A stretch of 64,000 bases of DNA from Streptomyces lasiicapitis (GTDB lineage Bacteria > Actinomycetota > Actinomycetes > Streptomycetales > Streptomycetaceae). A program made the translations under genes and the position numbers. Below are positions 43,601 to 51,915 of this stretch, piece by piece. Below the pieces are notes generated by a model. It was not told the DNA's origin. It saw only the letters and a program-made list of their open reading frames with translations, and made no database searches. Positions within the stretch are counted from its first letter, which is position 1. Each line of letters begins with the position of its first letter. The stretch is taken from positions 612,235-676,234 of the forward strand of contig NZ_BMNG01000001.1 of assembly GCF_014646335.1 (NCBI RefSeq). Direction: 5' to 3'.

Positions 43601-44592
43601 CCCTGGTTGTTGGTGGCCCCGGTCTGGCCGTCCACGGACTGGGAGTTGTAGCCCAGCGAGACCGACGGCACGAGTCCGCCCGGCGCGGGCGGTGTGCGCA
43701 GCGGGTACGTCCAGTTGAACGCGCCGGAGGAGTTGGAGACGCTCCACTCCGCGGACGGCGCGAGGGGTGTGGCGCCGAAGCTGCCCTGGTCACCGGAGGA
43801 CCCGGCGGTCGCCGCGAGGACCGTGGGGGCGGACCGGTCGCCGCGCTCCCCGAGGGGAACGTCGGCGGTCAGGGTTCTGGCAGCGGTGTCATTGGTCGTG
43901 GGCAGGTCGTGTGCGGTGGCACAGCCGCGCTTTCGCGGTGTGCTCAGCGCGCACTCCGGGAGCCGCACGAGACGCAGGCGGGATCCGTATCCGGCGCCGT
44001 ACGCCTCGGCGAACCCGGAGTAGTCGAGGGTGAGGCGCGCGGCCCTTGGCCTGTCGGCCTTGCCCGGCCGCGGGGCCTTGCCGGTCTGTGGAGTCTTGCC
44101 CGACCGTGGGGTCTTGTCGGCGTCGGCGATCGTGAGCAGAACGCCGTCCACGCCCGCGGCCTTCGTCCTCTCCCGGCCGGCCACGTCGACCTCGACGGTG
44201 TCCGGGGCCTGTGGCCCGGATCTCTCGCGTTTCCCGGGTGGGCCGATCCTCACCGGAAGGCCCGCGGCCTTGGCCGGCCGCGCCGAGGATCCGAGTGACA
44301 CCGCGTCGCTTCCGGGCTTCGGCCACCTGACCTCGGCCGCCTTGTCCATCCGCGCCTTCTCCGCCGGGTTGGCCTTGCGGCCCTCGGCCTTGAGGGACGT
44401 GCCGGGCACGGGCTTGCCGAGGTCCTGCTGGACTCCGGGGCGGGTGCGCCCCTTGTCGTCGGCCGCCGCTTCCGGGGCGTACTGCGGGAGCAGTCCCACG
44501 GCCAGTGAGACGCCGAGGGCGAGGATCACCGGGCGGCGTGCTCCGGGGTGCGCGGACCAGGAGGGCAGACGGAAGCACTTGGACGTAGACAT
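37651..44592 (-). CDS. Polymorphic toxin: RHS/YD-repeat protein with HINT and novel C-terminal toxin
   Basis: A 2313-aa secreted toxin. Residues 1-45 form a signal (RRPVILALGVSLAVGLLPQYAPEAAA). An SpvB-like N-terminal region follows (VSLGYNSQSVDGQTGATNNQGSWIGQGF), then YD repeats and an RHS core ending DPFGNERG...FLGKPVDASTGLTHIGAREYEP, then YANNSPVTMADPTG. A HINT pretoxin domain spans about 2040-2187 (SFTPGTKVLMADG, TATDGHPFWV, YYVVAGVTSVLVHNC); Ser occupies the usual Cys1 position. The last 126 residues (from TTVYRLQTDHPD, with RRQWNIFSSGRPQIDDPGKG) are the toxin, which I cannot classify. SD CGGAG precedes ATG 44592. It is the third gene of a FG-GAP/LamG/RHS/immunity operon. Confidence 0.9.
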   Translation of the reverse strand: MSTSKCFRLPSWSAHPGARRPVILALGVSLAVGLLPQYAPEAAADDKGRTRPGVQQDLGKPVPGTSLKAEGRKANPAEKARMDKAAEVRWPKPGSDAVSLGSSARPAKAAGLPVRIGPPGKRERSGPQAPDTVEVDVAGRERTKAAGVDGVLLTIADADKTPRSGKTPQTGKAPRPGKADRPRAARLTLDYSGFAEAYGAGYGSRLRLVRLPECALSTPRKRGCATAHDLPTTNDTAARTLTADVPLGERGDRSAPTVLAATAGSSGDQGSFGATPLAPSAEWSVSNSSGAFNWTYPLRTPPAPGGLVPSVSLGYNSQSVDGQTGATNNQGSWIGQGFGYEPGFIERRYKPCAETGHGETNGDQCWAYDNATIQLGGGSSGELILDDATGKWRISGDDNSKVEKLSGAGNGDDNGEHWRVTTTDGTEYYFGLDNLPGYTSGKEQTGSTWTVPVYGDDAKEPCYDATFANAHCKQAWRWNLDYVVDPHGNAMSYFYGKETNYYTQGLKTDENGKSYTRGGYLKRIDYGQRHEKVYSTPAAARMVFDIDERCEGAAADCQSGDLTDATAGRWPDVPWDLNCKADTKCKGQNSPTFWTRKKLSKVTTQIRYGDGYADVDSWTLGHLFTDNGDSSKSLWLNTIKQTGHAGSGTTETPAVELLGTQLPNRVDKQGDDIQAMNRFRLSGVDNGSGGQMSVIYRKAECTASDLPPEDSPKTACFPVKWNPPGKVKPITDWFHKYLVARVVEDDLTADTPDSVSTYEYEGAAGWKKARADGIGKSEYRTHSDWRGYGKVRVTRSDGTVSAAEQRTEHVFLRGLGGEVTDSMGTKHADDDELSGQELETTTYNGGFSADKVVSKSISTMWTRTTATREKDWGTRKAFYVRPQTTRTYTALGGDKWQEVAATTRYDATTGRAVETDDFGKIGDGGDNQCVRNEFADNKEEHIYDLVSRVEKVAVTCETKPDRKTQVISDDLTLYDGKGLGDAPVKGDATTVRRLSKHDGATATYQTVSETAATDFDRFGRPLKVKDAKGTETKFDYTETDGLTTRQTETNPLGWQVSTEYVRSWGAPSAQVDMNGKRSDLGYDALGRLTSVWMPDRSRDKDFSPSIKYTYLVRKSAPTAVKTEKIENNGTSYGTEYTLYDGLLRPRQQQSEGTGGGSIVADTHHDGIGNVVKTATDYYTKEARPGQIFKPTGQVDGQTVTRYDGAGRKTAEIFQVADEEKWRTTYAYGGDRVHVDPPAGSAPTTTVTDGRGRTTEVRRYKGDKPLPTGTSADYETTSYTYTPAGQLKSVEDAADNTWSYGYDQRGRKTSSSDPDTGKSTYTYDTLDRLVATTDMRGRTTSTKYDELGRPTSTWEGEPDKGTQLTASTYDHVAKGQPYGTYKYENGKVQTSTLNVQLDEMYQPTLTKVALGGDTATELAGTYEFGTQYNPDGTVQSQRVPAAGGLGSETLTYTYDALQRPTQLLSNLDGKQQGAYVGQASYAPTSQLQQLELGTIGGSDGHKTWLTYERERGTDRLANSRVDVSGVDAVTYDADYTYDASGNVTSIADTPQGGAADVQCFRYDWQRRLKSAWATANASDEAAGTGKQNKACASDPSAPSLGGPGAYWQDFDYDASGNRSKQVLHGVSGKPDVTRTYTYGKDADGNGGPHTLTKVVQETPASGSGPAVTSQDTFAYDKAGNTRQRVLNGTSQDLSWDAQGKLTKSAKQDTGATSFLYDASGSRLLRKEPGKQTLYLPGMELALNTDTRAVQATRYYSFAGQTVAMRTSEGVQFLAGDHHGTSLAAVDAKSGDVTRRRMDPFGNERGTVAADAWVDDKGFLGKPVDASTGLTHIGAREYEPQNGRFISADPLIDFTDPQQINGYAYANNSPVTMADPTGFKPDECALIGVQCRLKDNGGWESKPTKTYRTYYQLDKTPAQRKAIQYRSRADVEKSFAVQAAKELGKILSDELGITDALDCFSTGSLGSCGATILNVVTSAIGAKIGQLAKKYVWHWKKGIALAKRIWGLLGKLKSSYGKWRSLDKKADKLEDAAAKGCPSSNSFTPGTKVLMADGSTKSIRDVDIGDEVLATDPKTGKTKVRTVTAEIKGKGTKHLVKVTIDTDGNRGTKTASVTATDGHPFWVPELAEWIDATDLRSGQLLRTSAGSYVQITAVERWTQQASVHNLTVADLHTYYVVAGVTSVLVHNCNTTVYRLQTDHPDSQRLSVDGDGGVSINGDGMLHLNMSGNIAHTEQFRGSGGQIVAFDVPSSYVAQVRSAAIDQRRPSGMSRRQWNIFSSGRPQIDDPGKGPDLYGLPSEMFPGLLGAIIPGSGRVL

Positions 44593-44688
44593 GTCACATC
44601 TCCGGGAAGTATCGGAAGGAGGAGGCGGCAGAGAGGTGTGGCGGACGGAGCGGCCGGCTGTTGGGCCGCCCCGTCCGGCTGTCCGCGC

Positions 44689-47600
44689 CTACGTCACCGT
44701 TCCGTCCAGGTTCACGCCGGACTCGAGATTCGCCACGGTGGCCACCAAGGCCTCGTCGAAGGCTCCTTCGAAGACCCGTACTTCGTCGATCGCGCCGGAG
44801 AAGTAGCCGGATCCCGACGTCAGCCCCGAGCGGCCCACCTGCACACCGGTCGTGGCGAAGTCCCAGTCGTTGGGCCACTTCACGACCTGATCGGTCCACT
44901 GGCCGTTCACGTAGAGGCGGACCTCTTCGAAGAGGGCGTTGTAGGAGAGCGCGAGGTGATCGCCGTCGCCCGAGATGCTGGGCTCGACCCCCTTCGCCGT
45001 CGCCTCCTGCACGGGCGCGTCCGGTGTGTCCTTCTCAGTGAGGCGCAGCTGCCAGCGGCCGCTTTCCTTGTCGAACCGGACGGTGGCCGCCGTCCCCTCG
45101 GTCCCGGGCAGCGAGAACACCGTCTGGCTGGCCGTGGCGTCGGGCGAGGCGAGCCTGGCCCGTGCCGTGACCGTGAAGCTGGCCTTGGACTTCAGCAGCC
45201 CGGCCGGGCGGGCGGCGTACCCGTCCTTTCCGTTCAGGGCGAGGTGGCCGTCGCCCCACAGCGGCTGCTCGGCCACCTTGCAGTTCGGGTCGAGGACATC
45301 GCAGGAGTCTTCCGCCTGGTAGACGGAGGCCCCGCCGCGCATCGTCAGGCCCCTGCCCTCCGAACGGTCCGGGACCACTCCGTCAGTGGACTCGTCCATG
45401 TCCCAGTAGGCGCGCTGCAGCGGCGGGAGCCCGCCCAGGCTCCGCGTCTCGCCGACGGCGAGGACACGGTCGAAGACCTGGGCGTCCGCGACCGTCCCCT
45501 TGAGGTTCGCGGTGTATCCGTCGGGCTCCAGGGCACGCCCGATCTGCAGCGAGCCGGTGGCGTTCCAGCTCGTCGGGCGCTCCTGGACGTCACCCTTCAC
45601 GAGCGTGCCGTTGACGTACATGCGCATGGTTCCGTGGGTACCGGCCTTGACCTCGTCCTTGTCGTAGACGCCGACGAGGTGGGTCCACTCGCCGGCCACG
45701 GGCTTGGGGCCCTGGACCTGCCACGAGATCATCGAGTTCATCTCGCTGTCGGGTGCGAGGAAGGACCAGCGCCTGGAGGCGGCGTCGTATCCGAGCGAGA
45801 AGCCCGACTGGGCCGTTCCGTCCTGGCTGAGCACGCTCATCGAGGTCTTCGGCAGTTCGGGCAGCTGCACCCAGGCCGCCACGGAGAAGGTCTTGTCCGT
45901 GTCGACGACGTGCTGACCGGTGTTGAGGTAGGCGCCGCTGCCGCCGTTCAGGGTGGCCGCCGTACGCACCGAGCCGTGCGGGCCGTCCTCGCCGAATGTC
46001 ACGCCCGAGCCGGCCGTGGCCGCCGGTGTGTTGTCGTTGCCCGCGGCCTGCTTCGATCCGACCGGGTCCGCCAGCGCCCAGGACGCCTTGGCCGAGCGCC
46101 CCTTGGCGACCCGGAAGCGGTAGGACCTGGTGATGTCCTTGGCGTTGCCCGCGCGGTCCTCCGCTCTGACGAACAGGGTCATCGGGGCTTCGCGCTGCGG
46201 CATCCAGCGCAGGGTGACCGGTCTGCCGGGCGCACCCGGCGTGACGGTCCTCTCGTCCTCGCCCGTGAACTGGTAGGAGTACTTGACCACGTCGGTTCCC
46301 TCGGAGTGCAGCTCGAAGGTGCCGTAGTCACCCACGCCCGCGTGCCACTTCTCGTCGTTGGGGTACTTCTCGGACTTCACCTCCGGCGCGGCGGGCTTGG
46401 TCTTGTCGAGGATGAACTCGCACCGGGTTCCGGATCCTTCGTGGCTCCACGGCCCCCAGGATTCGTCCGAGCTGGCGATGTCGTCGCCGCCGCGCACCCA
46501 CCATCCGATCACGGTGTTCTCCGGCAGCGTGAACTTTCCCGTGCCGTCGCCGCGGATGTCCGCACCGACCTTGTAGCTGAACCCGGCGACGCCGCTGTCC
46601 CGGCCCCGCTGCGAATCCGACTGCTTGTACCCGGTCGTGACGACGTACTTCTTCTCGTCGCCGTTCTTGTCCGTCCAGAAGATCTCGAACTGGGCCCTGA
46701 GCGTCTCCGTGTTGCCGTGCGCGTCGCCGTGGTCCGGGTCCCAGATCTCCGCCGACAGCGTCGGCACTTCCTTCGTGTAGTGCTTGGTGGCCTCGCCGTA
46801 GGCGCACTTGCCCCCGTAGTCCATGGACAGGTCGTCCATCCTCGGCTGGTAGGGCGGCCGGTTGTACGTCACCTCGAGCGCCGCGTTGTTGCAGAACCGC
46901 TTCCACGACACGTACGAGTCCTCGGTGGCGGCCTGCAGTCCGAACGTCGTGGTGTCCCAGCCGCTGGACGCCGCCTTCTGCACGGTGCCCTTCACGTTGA
47001 AGCGAACGTTCTGGTTGGTGGCCGAGCAGGATCCGGTCGGGTTGGTCGGCGACTCCGACGTGATGTGGTCCTTGCTGGAGGGCCGGTTGGACCAGTTGGT
47101 ACGGGAGTTGATGGCACTGCCTCCCGAACTGTTCACCCGGTGCAGCTGGACCGAGCGGGCCTCGCTGTTGTACGTGTGCACCAGCGTGATCGCGAACTCG
47201 GCCTTGAGGATCCTCTTGTCCTCGAAGCTCCCGGTCGGCAGCGCGTAGTACTGCCGCTGCACGTCGTCGCTGCCGGTGCAGCGCACGGAGAAGTTCGCGG
47301 GGCAGCGGCCGACGCCCTTGCCGGACTCGACGCCGTCGTCGGAGTTGGGGAATTTCCACCCCTCGAGGCCGGGCTTCGCGGACGACACCCACGTCCATGC
47401 CGTGCGGCTCTTGGTCCTTGCGACCGGGTCGATGATCACCGGATAGCGCGTGTTCTCGCCCCGGAGCAGGCTCATGTCGGGCTTCAGGGTCATGACGTCA
47501 CGGCGCAGGCCGAGGGAGACGTCCGCGACCCGGGCGCCGTCGCCCGGTGCGGCTTGGGGTGCCGCAGCCGCGCGCTTCTGGCGCCCCGCGGGGCGGCTTT

Positions 47601-48354
47601 CGCCGCTGGAGTCCCACATCACGGGCTGCGGGGCCTCGAACACCGTGCCGCCCGTGCCCGGGTCCTTCGCCACGAGCCCGCCCCCGGCGGCCTCGCTCAG
47701 GTCGACGCCCCGGGTCTCGACGGGCATGTCGATGGCGGTCAGCTTCGGATTGGCCGCCGCCTCGGCGGACTTGACGACCAGCAGGTGGGCGAACCCCTCG
47801 GGCTCCGCACGGACGACGAGGTCGACGTCCGGCAGGACCGCGCGGTACGTGGCGGTGGCGCCCTCGACCTCGGGGGCGGGCAGCTTGCCGGGCCAGGACA
47901 GCGAGAGCGTCCTGCCGTCGCGCACCAGTGTGGCGAAGGGGCCGTCACCGCCGCCGGAGAGGGTCACGGCGGTGGGGGTGGCCCTGGGCGCCAGGGTGCC
48001 GTTGCGCTGCTTGACCAGCGTCGTGTCGATGTCGGTCCAGGTGCCGCCCTTGCGCGTACGGACCGGCTGCGCGTACTGCTTGACGGTGAGGGTGCCGTCC
48101 GGGTTCGCGAACGTCTGGCTGCGTTCGGTGCGCCGGCCGAGGACTTCGACGCGCTTGCCGGACTCGTCCGACCGCTGCCGCGCGGCGTCGTCCGTCAGTG
48201 CCGTGCGCGGAGCCGGACTCGTGGCCGCGGACGGCCGCTCGTCCGGTGCCGCCGCCGCGGGCAGTCCGGCGACCACCACCGCGAGGACGGAGGTGAGCGC
48301 ACCGGCCACCAGGGCCGTACTTCTTCGCGCACGCCGAACTGCCCTGCTGTTCAC
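44689..48354 (-). CDS. Secreted LamG-domain protein
   Basis: A 1221-aa exported protein. I use GTG 48354 (VNSRAVRRARRSTALVAGAL), which gives a signal ending VAGLPAAAA. The N-terminal half has a DNRLRE-like all-beta region typical of Streptomyces LamG proteins (YPVIIDPVART, ...TWVSSAKP). The C-terminal half contains two concanavalin-like LamG domains (ATLNGGSGAYLNTGQHVVDTDKTFSVAAWVQL and LALNGKDGYAARPAGLLKSKASFTVTARARL). It lies between the FG-GAP and RHS genes with 87- and 96-bp gaps. A surface-scaffold role for the toxin is inferred from this association. Confidence 0.85.
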   Translation of the reverse strand: MNSRAVRRARRSTALVAGALTSVLAVVVAGLPAAAAPDERPSAATSPAPRTALTDDAARQRSDESGKRVEVLGRRTERSQTFANPDGTLTVKQYAQPVRTRKGGTWTDIDTTLVKQRNGTLAPRATPTAVTLSGGGDGPFATLVRDGRTLSLSWPGKLPAPEVEGATATYRAVLPDVDLVVRAEPEGFAHLLVVKSAEAAANPKLTAIDMPVETRGVDLSEAAGGGLVAKDPGTGGTVFEAPQPVMWDSSGESRPAGRQKRAAAAPQAAPGDGARVADVSLGLRRDVMTLKPDMSLLRGENTRYPVIIDPVARTKSRTAWTWVSSAKPGLEGWKFPNSDDGVESGKGVGRCPANFSVRCTGSDDVQRQYYALPTGSFEDKRILKAEFAITLVHTYNSEARSVQLHRVNSSGGSAINSRTNWSNRPSSKDHITSESPTNPTGSCSATNQNVRFNVKGTVQKAASSGWDTTTFGLQAATEDSYVSWKRFCNNAALEVTYNRPPYQPRMDDLSMDYGGKCAYGEATKHYTKEVPTLSAEIWDPDHGDAHGNTETLRAQFEIFWTDKNGDEKKYVVTTGYKQSDSQRGRDSGVAGFSYKVGADIRGDGTGKFTLPENTVIGWWVRGGDDIASSDESWGPWSHEGSGTRCEFILDKTKPAAPEVKSEKYPNDEKWHAGVGDYGTFELHSEGTDVVKYSYQFTGEDERTVTPGAPGRPVTLRWMPQREAPMTLFVRAEDRAGNAKDITRSYRFRVAKGRSAKASWALADPVGSKQAAGNDNTPAATAGSGVTFGEDGPHGSVRTAATLNGGSGAYLNTGQHVVDTDKTFSVAAWVQLPELPKTSMSVLSQDGTAQSGFSLGYDAASRRWSFLAPDSEMNSMISWQVQGPKPVAGEWTHLVGVYDKDEVKAGTHGTMRMYVNGTLVKGDVQERPTSWNATGSLQIGRALEPDGYTANLKGTVADAQVFDRVLAVGETRSLGGLPPLQRAYWDMDESTDGVVPDRSEGRGLTMRGGASVYQAEDSCDVLDPNCKVAEQPLWGDGHLALNGKDGYAARPAGLLKSKASFTVTARARLASPDATASQTVFSLPGTEGTAATVRFDKESGRWQLRLTEKDTPDAPVQEATAKGVEPSISGDGDHLALSYNALFEEVRLYVNGQWTDQVVKWPNDWDFATTGVQVGRSGLTSGSGYFSGAIDEVRVFEGAFDEALVATVANLESGVNLDGTVT

Positions 48355-48441
48355 AATTCCCCCTGAGTCGAAAGCCGTGCCTGAGCCATGAGCCGGACGT
48401 CGGCGCGTACGCAGCACGGTGCACGCCGACCCGCCCTCGGG

Positions 48442-50004
48442 CTAGCGGATGTCGGAGCCGAACGCCTTGCCCTCGTCAGGGACGCCGTCCGCGCCCGGCT
48501 TCACCGTGCGCACCGACCCCGTACCGTCCTCGATGTGCTTCCAGGACGCCGCGTACACCAGGCCCCTGCGGTCGCCCGAGGTCTTGCTGTAGGGCACTCC
48601 GACGTACAGGTCCTTGTACGTGCCCCACAGCCCGAGGCCCACGAAGTCACGCGGCTCGGCCGTGCCCGGCAGGCCGTGCCCTCGCGTGAGGACCTTGCCC
48701 CCTCGGCCCGGCGAGCCGAGCGCCGACAGGATGTGCACGGCGCCCGCGTTCTCCACCGCGCCCACCTCCTGGTTGGGGACGCTGACGGCCAGCTTGATCG
48801 TCTCGGCGGTGCCGGTCGCACCCGGGTCGGTGTTTGCCAGGGCGACCCGCTGGCCGAAGAAGTCCGAAACCGCCGGGCGGTCGTCGCCGCCGGACGCCAG
48901 CCGGTCCATGAAGTTGGCCTCTGTGACGGCGCCGGACGGCTTGATCCGGATGACGGTGACGGCGCCGGCGTCCGCGACCGTGCCCACGTTCTCGTTGGGC
49001 GTTCCGACGGCGAGCAGCGCGTCCGTCTCGGAGTCTGCGCCCGACGGGCGGTACGGGACCATGGACAGCGCAGTGCCGAAACGGTCGTCCTTGGCGGACG
49101 CGCCGGACACCAGAGCCGGGTGGTTCTCGTCCACCCCGTCCAGGGACGTCGGCCGCCCGTCCTCGATGGTGTGGTTGAACAGCGTCACCGCACCGGCGAA
49201 CGACTCCTCGCCGATCGCCTCGCCGGGCGCCCCCACGGCGATGAAGCGGCTCGTGGCCGCGAGACTCTGACCGAACCGGTCGTTGGCCTCGGCCACACCC
49301 GGCACATCCGGGTCGTCCTGGTTGACCGTGGTCTTGGCGGTGCCCTGGACGTAGTGGATGCATCCCGCGTCCGAGACGTTGCCGATGGCCTCGCCCGGCA
49401 CGCCGATGGCGAGGTACGGCTTGCCTCCCGATTTGGTGCCGGCCGCGAGTGCGTAGCCGAAGAGGTCTCCGGCCTCGGTCGCGGTGTCCCCGTCCAGACC
49501 AGCCTGTGTGTAGCTCCGGATGGTGGAGCCCTCACCGATGCCCGAGGGCCTGCCGTGGATGACATACACGGCGCCGGCGTCCGCCTGGGCGCCGTCGGAA
49601 GTGGTGACGTCCTCGTAGGGCGCGCCGACTGCCAGGTCGTCGCACCCGTCCTTGTCGGCGTCGTACACCGCGATCGACGAACCGAACTTGTCACCCGTCT
49701 CCGGGTCGGCCGTCATGCCGCTCAGCTTCTGGGAGATCTCGAAGACGCCCTTGTCGCCGCCGAGCACGACGCGGACGAGACCGGCTCCGGCCTTGCCCGA
49801 CACGGTCGCCTCGGAATCGGCCACAGCCATGTCGCGGAGGCCGTCGCCGTTGAAGTCCGATCCGGTCCCTTCGGTACACGCGGCCGCTGCTGCCGCCGAT
49901 GGCGCGCTCATGGACATGGACGTCGTGGCCGCCACCACCAGGGCTCCGGCCACTCCCCACCTCGTCAGCCGTGCGCCACGGCGCGCCTTCCGAACCAACT
50001 CCAC
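48442..50004 (-). CDS. Secreted FG-GAP (integrin-alpha-like) beta-propeller protein
   Basis: A 520-aa secreted protein. The start is uncertain; GTG 50004 (VELVRKARRGARLTRWGVAGALVVAATTSMSM) gives a good signal peptide. The mature part is about seven FG-GAP repeats, each with a calcium-type loop or relic: DFNGDGLRDMAVADSE, DADKDGCDDLAVGAPYED, FGYALAAG...AIGVPGEAIG, FGQSLAATSRFIAVGAPGEAIG, FGTALSM...LAVGTPNENVG. It should fold as a beta-propeller. It heads the four-gene toxin operon; the role may be adhesion or target recognition (inference). Confidence 0.85.
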   Translation of the reverse strand: MELVRKARRGARLTRWGVAGALVVAATTSMSMSAPSAAAAAACTEGTGSDFNGDGLRDMAVADSEATVSGKAGAGLVRVVLGGDKGVFEISQKLSGMTADPETGDKFGSSIAVYDADKDGCDDLAVGAPYEDVTTSDGAQADAGAVYVIHGRPSGIGEGSTIRSYTQAGLDGDTATEAGDLFGYALAAGTKSGGKPYLAIGVPGEAIGNVSDAGCIHYVQGTAKTTVNQDDPDVPGVAEANDRFGQSLAATSRFIAVGAPGEAIGEESFAGAVTLFNHTIEDGRPTSLDGVDENHPALVSGASAKDDRFGTALSMVPYRPSGADSETDALLAVGTPNENVGTVADAGAVTVIRIKPSGAVTEANFMDRLASGGDDRPAVSDFFGQRVALANTDPGATGTAETIKLAVSVPNQEVGAVENAGAVHILSALGSPGRGGKVLTRGHGLPGTAEPRDFVGLGLWGTYKDLYVGVPYSKTSGDRRGLVYAASWKHIEDGTGSVRTVKPGADGVPDEGKAFGSDIR

Positions 50005-50374
50005 AGTCCCCACCCCAGAGTTACAGAACACCGTCACAGAACGTTCACAGCGGGGTGAGTAAAAGGGGAGCCAAGTCGATTCGTCAATGCACTCGGGAAC
50101 GCGGCGCGTCACGCGCCGTCACGGGGAGCCACTGAATGCTTCCGGCCCAGATGAGTACCGGCCATTCCCGGATCACCTCCGGGGCATCTGGTGCAGGAGT
50201 GCTCAGGGAACGCCAGTGATGCAGAACTGTTTGCGGTTACGGGAGTTGGCGTTCAGCGAAGAGCCCGCCCAGCCGGCTGGGCGCAGCGCTGATCCAGCCA
50301 CGGCGTGCTCCGCTGCGGCTCCATTCGTAACGCAAAGCAACCGCAAATATTTTGTCAACAGACGTGGTGTCGCC

Positions 50375-51640
50375 CTATGCCGGAGCCGCCTGCCCCAACG
50401 CCGCAGGCGACCCCGCGGCCGCCGCCAGGCCCCCCACGTCCTCCGCAGAAGCCGCCGCAGGCCCATCCGCCTCCGAAGCCAACCGCTGCACATCCCGTGC
50501 CGTCCCCGTGACCCCCGAGAGGAAGCCCTGGGCGCGGGGGGATGCCGAGTCCGTGAGCCAGGTGGGGTCGATGTCCATGACCGCGACCTTGACGTCCGTG
50601 CCGGCCAGGGCGAGGGGGAGGGTGTGGACGACCGTGGAGGGGAAGCTGAGGATGGTGCGGCCGATGGGGCCTCTGCGGGCGATGAGTTCCAGGGGGAGGT
50701 CGGGGCGGACCACCTGGAGGCCCGTGTCCACTGCCAGGCGGTGGAGTTTCTCCGCGCTCTCGCGGCGGTGCGCGAAGTAGCGGGCCGCGCCGTGCGTCCC
50801 GGCCAGCGACTTCACCGCCTCGATGTAGCGGTCCAGGTCCACCACGCCCGTCTCCACCAGCGACGTACCCACCAGGTCCGCGCCCTTGGTGATGCGGGGC
50901 GGGCCGAAGCGCGCCCTCGTCCACGCGAACGAGTTGACCGTGACCCGCACGCCCTCCGGCGCCGACTCGATCGGCATGGAGGAGAAGACCTCCACCGTGC
51001 GGTCACCGCTCGGGCTCGGCGTCAGGCGGCGGCGTGCCTTCGACGACACCGGCATGAAGACGACGTCCCGCGGTCCGGGGCGGCCGCCTCGCCGGTGCCA
51101 GCGCACCAGGCGTTCGCCGCGCGCCAGTTGGGAGATGAACTCCATCGTGGCCGTGCCGTCGTCCACCACCACCAGGTCGCGGGCGCGCGTGATCGTCAGG
51201 AGCAGTTGTACGTAGCGGGAGAACGGGTCGCCGATCACTATCCGGCGGGCCCTGCGCAGCGGTCCTGCCAAGCCGCCGATCGTGTGGAACGGCGCCGTGG
51301 TGCCGCCCCGCGCCTCCTCCCAGCGCACATGGAAGCCCTCGCCGCGCGCCAGTTCGGCCATGCGGCGGAGCTGGCCGCGGGTCATGGGGTCGGTGGGCGA
51401 GAGGACTACCAGGGTCAGTTCCTCCGGCCGGTTCCCCGAACCGTTCGCGGGTGGGTCCTCCGGCTGGTTCCCCGTCCCCTTCGCGGGCGGGTCCTCCCGC
51501 CGGTTCCCCGGCGGGACTTCACCCCGCATCGCCGTATGCGCCCACTCCAAGACATTGAGCAACTGCACCGGCGACTCCACGAACGCCAGCGTCCCGCGCC
51601 GGGTCGTCGTGGCCGCGCGCCGACCGCTTCGTACTGACAT
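50375..51640 (-). CDS. Polysialyltransferase-like glycosyltransferase
   Basis: A 421-aa enzyme of the polysialyltransferase/GT52-like fold. It opens TLAFVESPVQLLNVLEWAH, the usual nucleotide-sugar fold start, and has GDPFSRYVQLLL, DLVVVDDGTATMEF and a C-terminal TILSFPSTVVHTLPLAL. Between residues 40 and 75 is an imperfect triple repeat (PPGNRREDPPAKGTGNQPED, PPANGSGNRPEE). ATG 51640 has GGAGGA 4 nt upstream. It probably polymerises or extends a CMP-nonulosonate made by the two preceding genes. The C-terminus is Ala-rich. Three hairpins separate it from the NeuB-type gene. Confidence 0.82.
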   Translation of the reverse strand: MSVRSGRRAATTTRRGTLAFVESPVQLLNVLEWAHTAMRGEVPPGNRREDPPAKGTGNQPEDPPANGSGNRPEELTLVVLSPTDPMTRGQLRRMAELARGEGFHVRWEEARGGTTAPFHTIGGLAGPLRRARRIVIGDPFSRYVQLLLTITRARDLVVVDDGTATMEFISQLARGERLVRWHRRGGRPGPRDVVFMPVSSKARRRLTPSPSGDRTVEVFSSMPIESAPEGVRVTVNSFAWTRARFGPPRITKGADLVGTSLVETGVVDLDRYIEAVKSLAGTHGAARYFAHRRESAEKLHRLAVDTGLQVVRPDLPLELIARRGPIGRTILSFPSTVVHTLPLALAGTDVKVAVMDIDPTWLTDSASPRAQGFLSGVTGTARDVQRLASEADGPAAASAEDVGGLAAAAGSPAALGQAAPA

Positions 51641-51750
51641 GAGTCCTCCCGTGCACAGCGGTGCGGCGGTCCCCCGTGGAGCCGCCGAAGCTCCGGCCGC
51701 CCGGGCCGGAGCCGACACGGCCCCGGCCACCGGGGCCGGAGCCGACGAAA

Positions 51751-51866
51751 CCGCGGTCTCCGGCGAGGGAGACCGCGGGGCGCGCCGCCCGGGACTGCGG
51801 GGCGCGGAAGCCGGCGCCCCGGTGGTCCCGGGGGCGCCGGCGGGCCGGCGGGTGGTGCCCGCCGGC
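51751..51866. terminator. Hairpins between NeuB-type and polysialyltransferase-type genes
   Basis: Stem CCGCGGTCTCC/GGAGACCGCGG (51751-51761 with 51768-51778) and stem GCCGGCGGG/CCCGCCGGC (51844-51852 with 51858-51866). A third, CGGCCCCGG-type, lies around 51718-51740. They may attenuate expression of the downstream transferase. Confidence 0.55.
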
Positions 51867-51915
51867 CTGTGGTCGGACGTCATGTCCGGCACCCGGTGCC
51901 GTGTCCGACCAGGGG

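Noticed and set aside
38242..44298. A 2018-codon open frame antisense to the RHS toxin gene
   Set aside because: It mirrors the codon bias of the real gene; no start signal, repetitive Val/Gly/Arg composition and no domain. Similar long antisense frames over add, deoA and the LamG gene were discarded for the same reason.
51641..51884. Extension of the polysialyltransferase-like protein to an upstream ATG (MTSDHRPAG)
   Set aside because: The extension is low-complexity Pro/Ala/Gly sequence across three hairpins, while ATG 51640 has a strong GGAGGA and starts right before the conserved fold.
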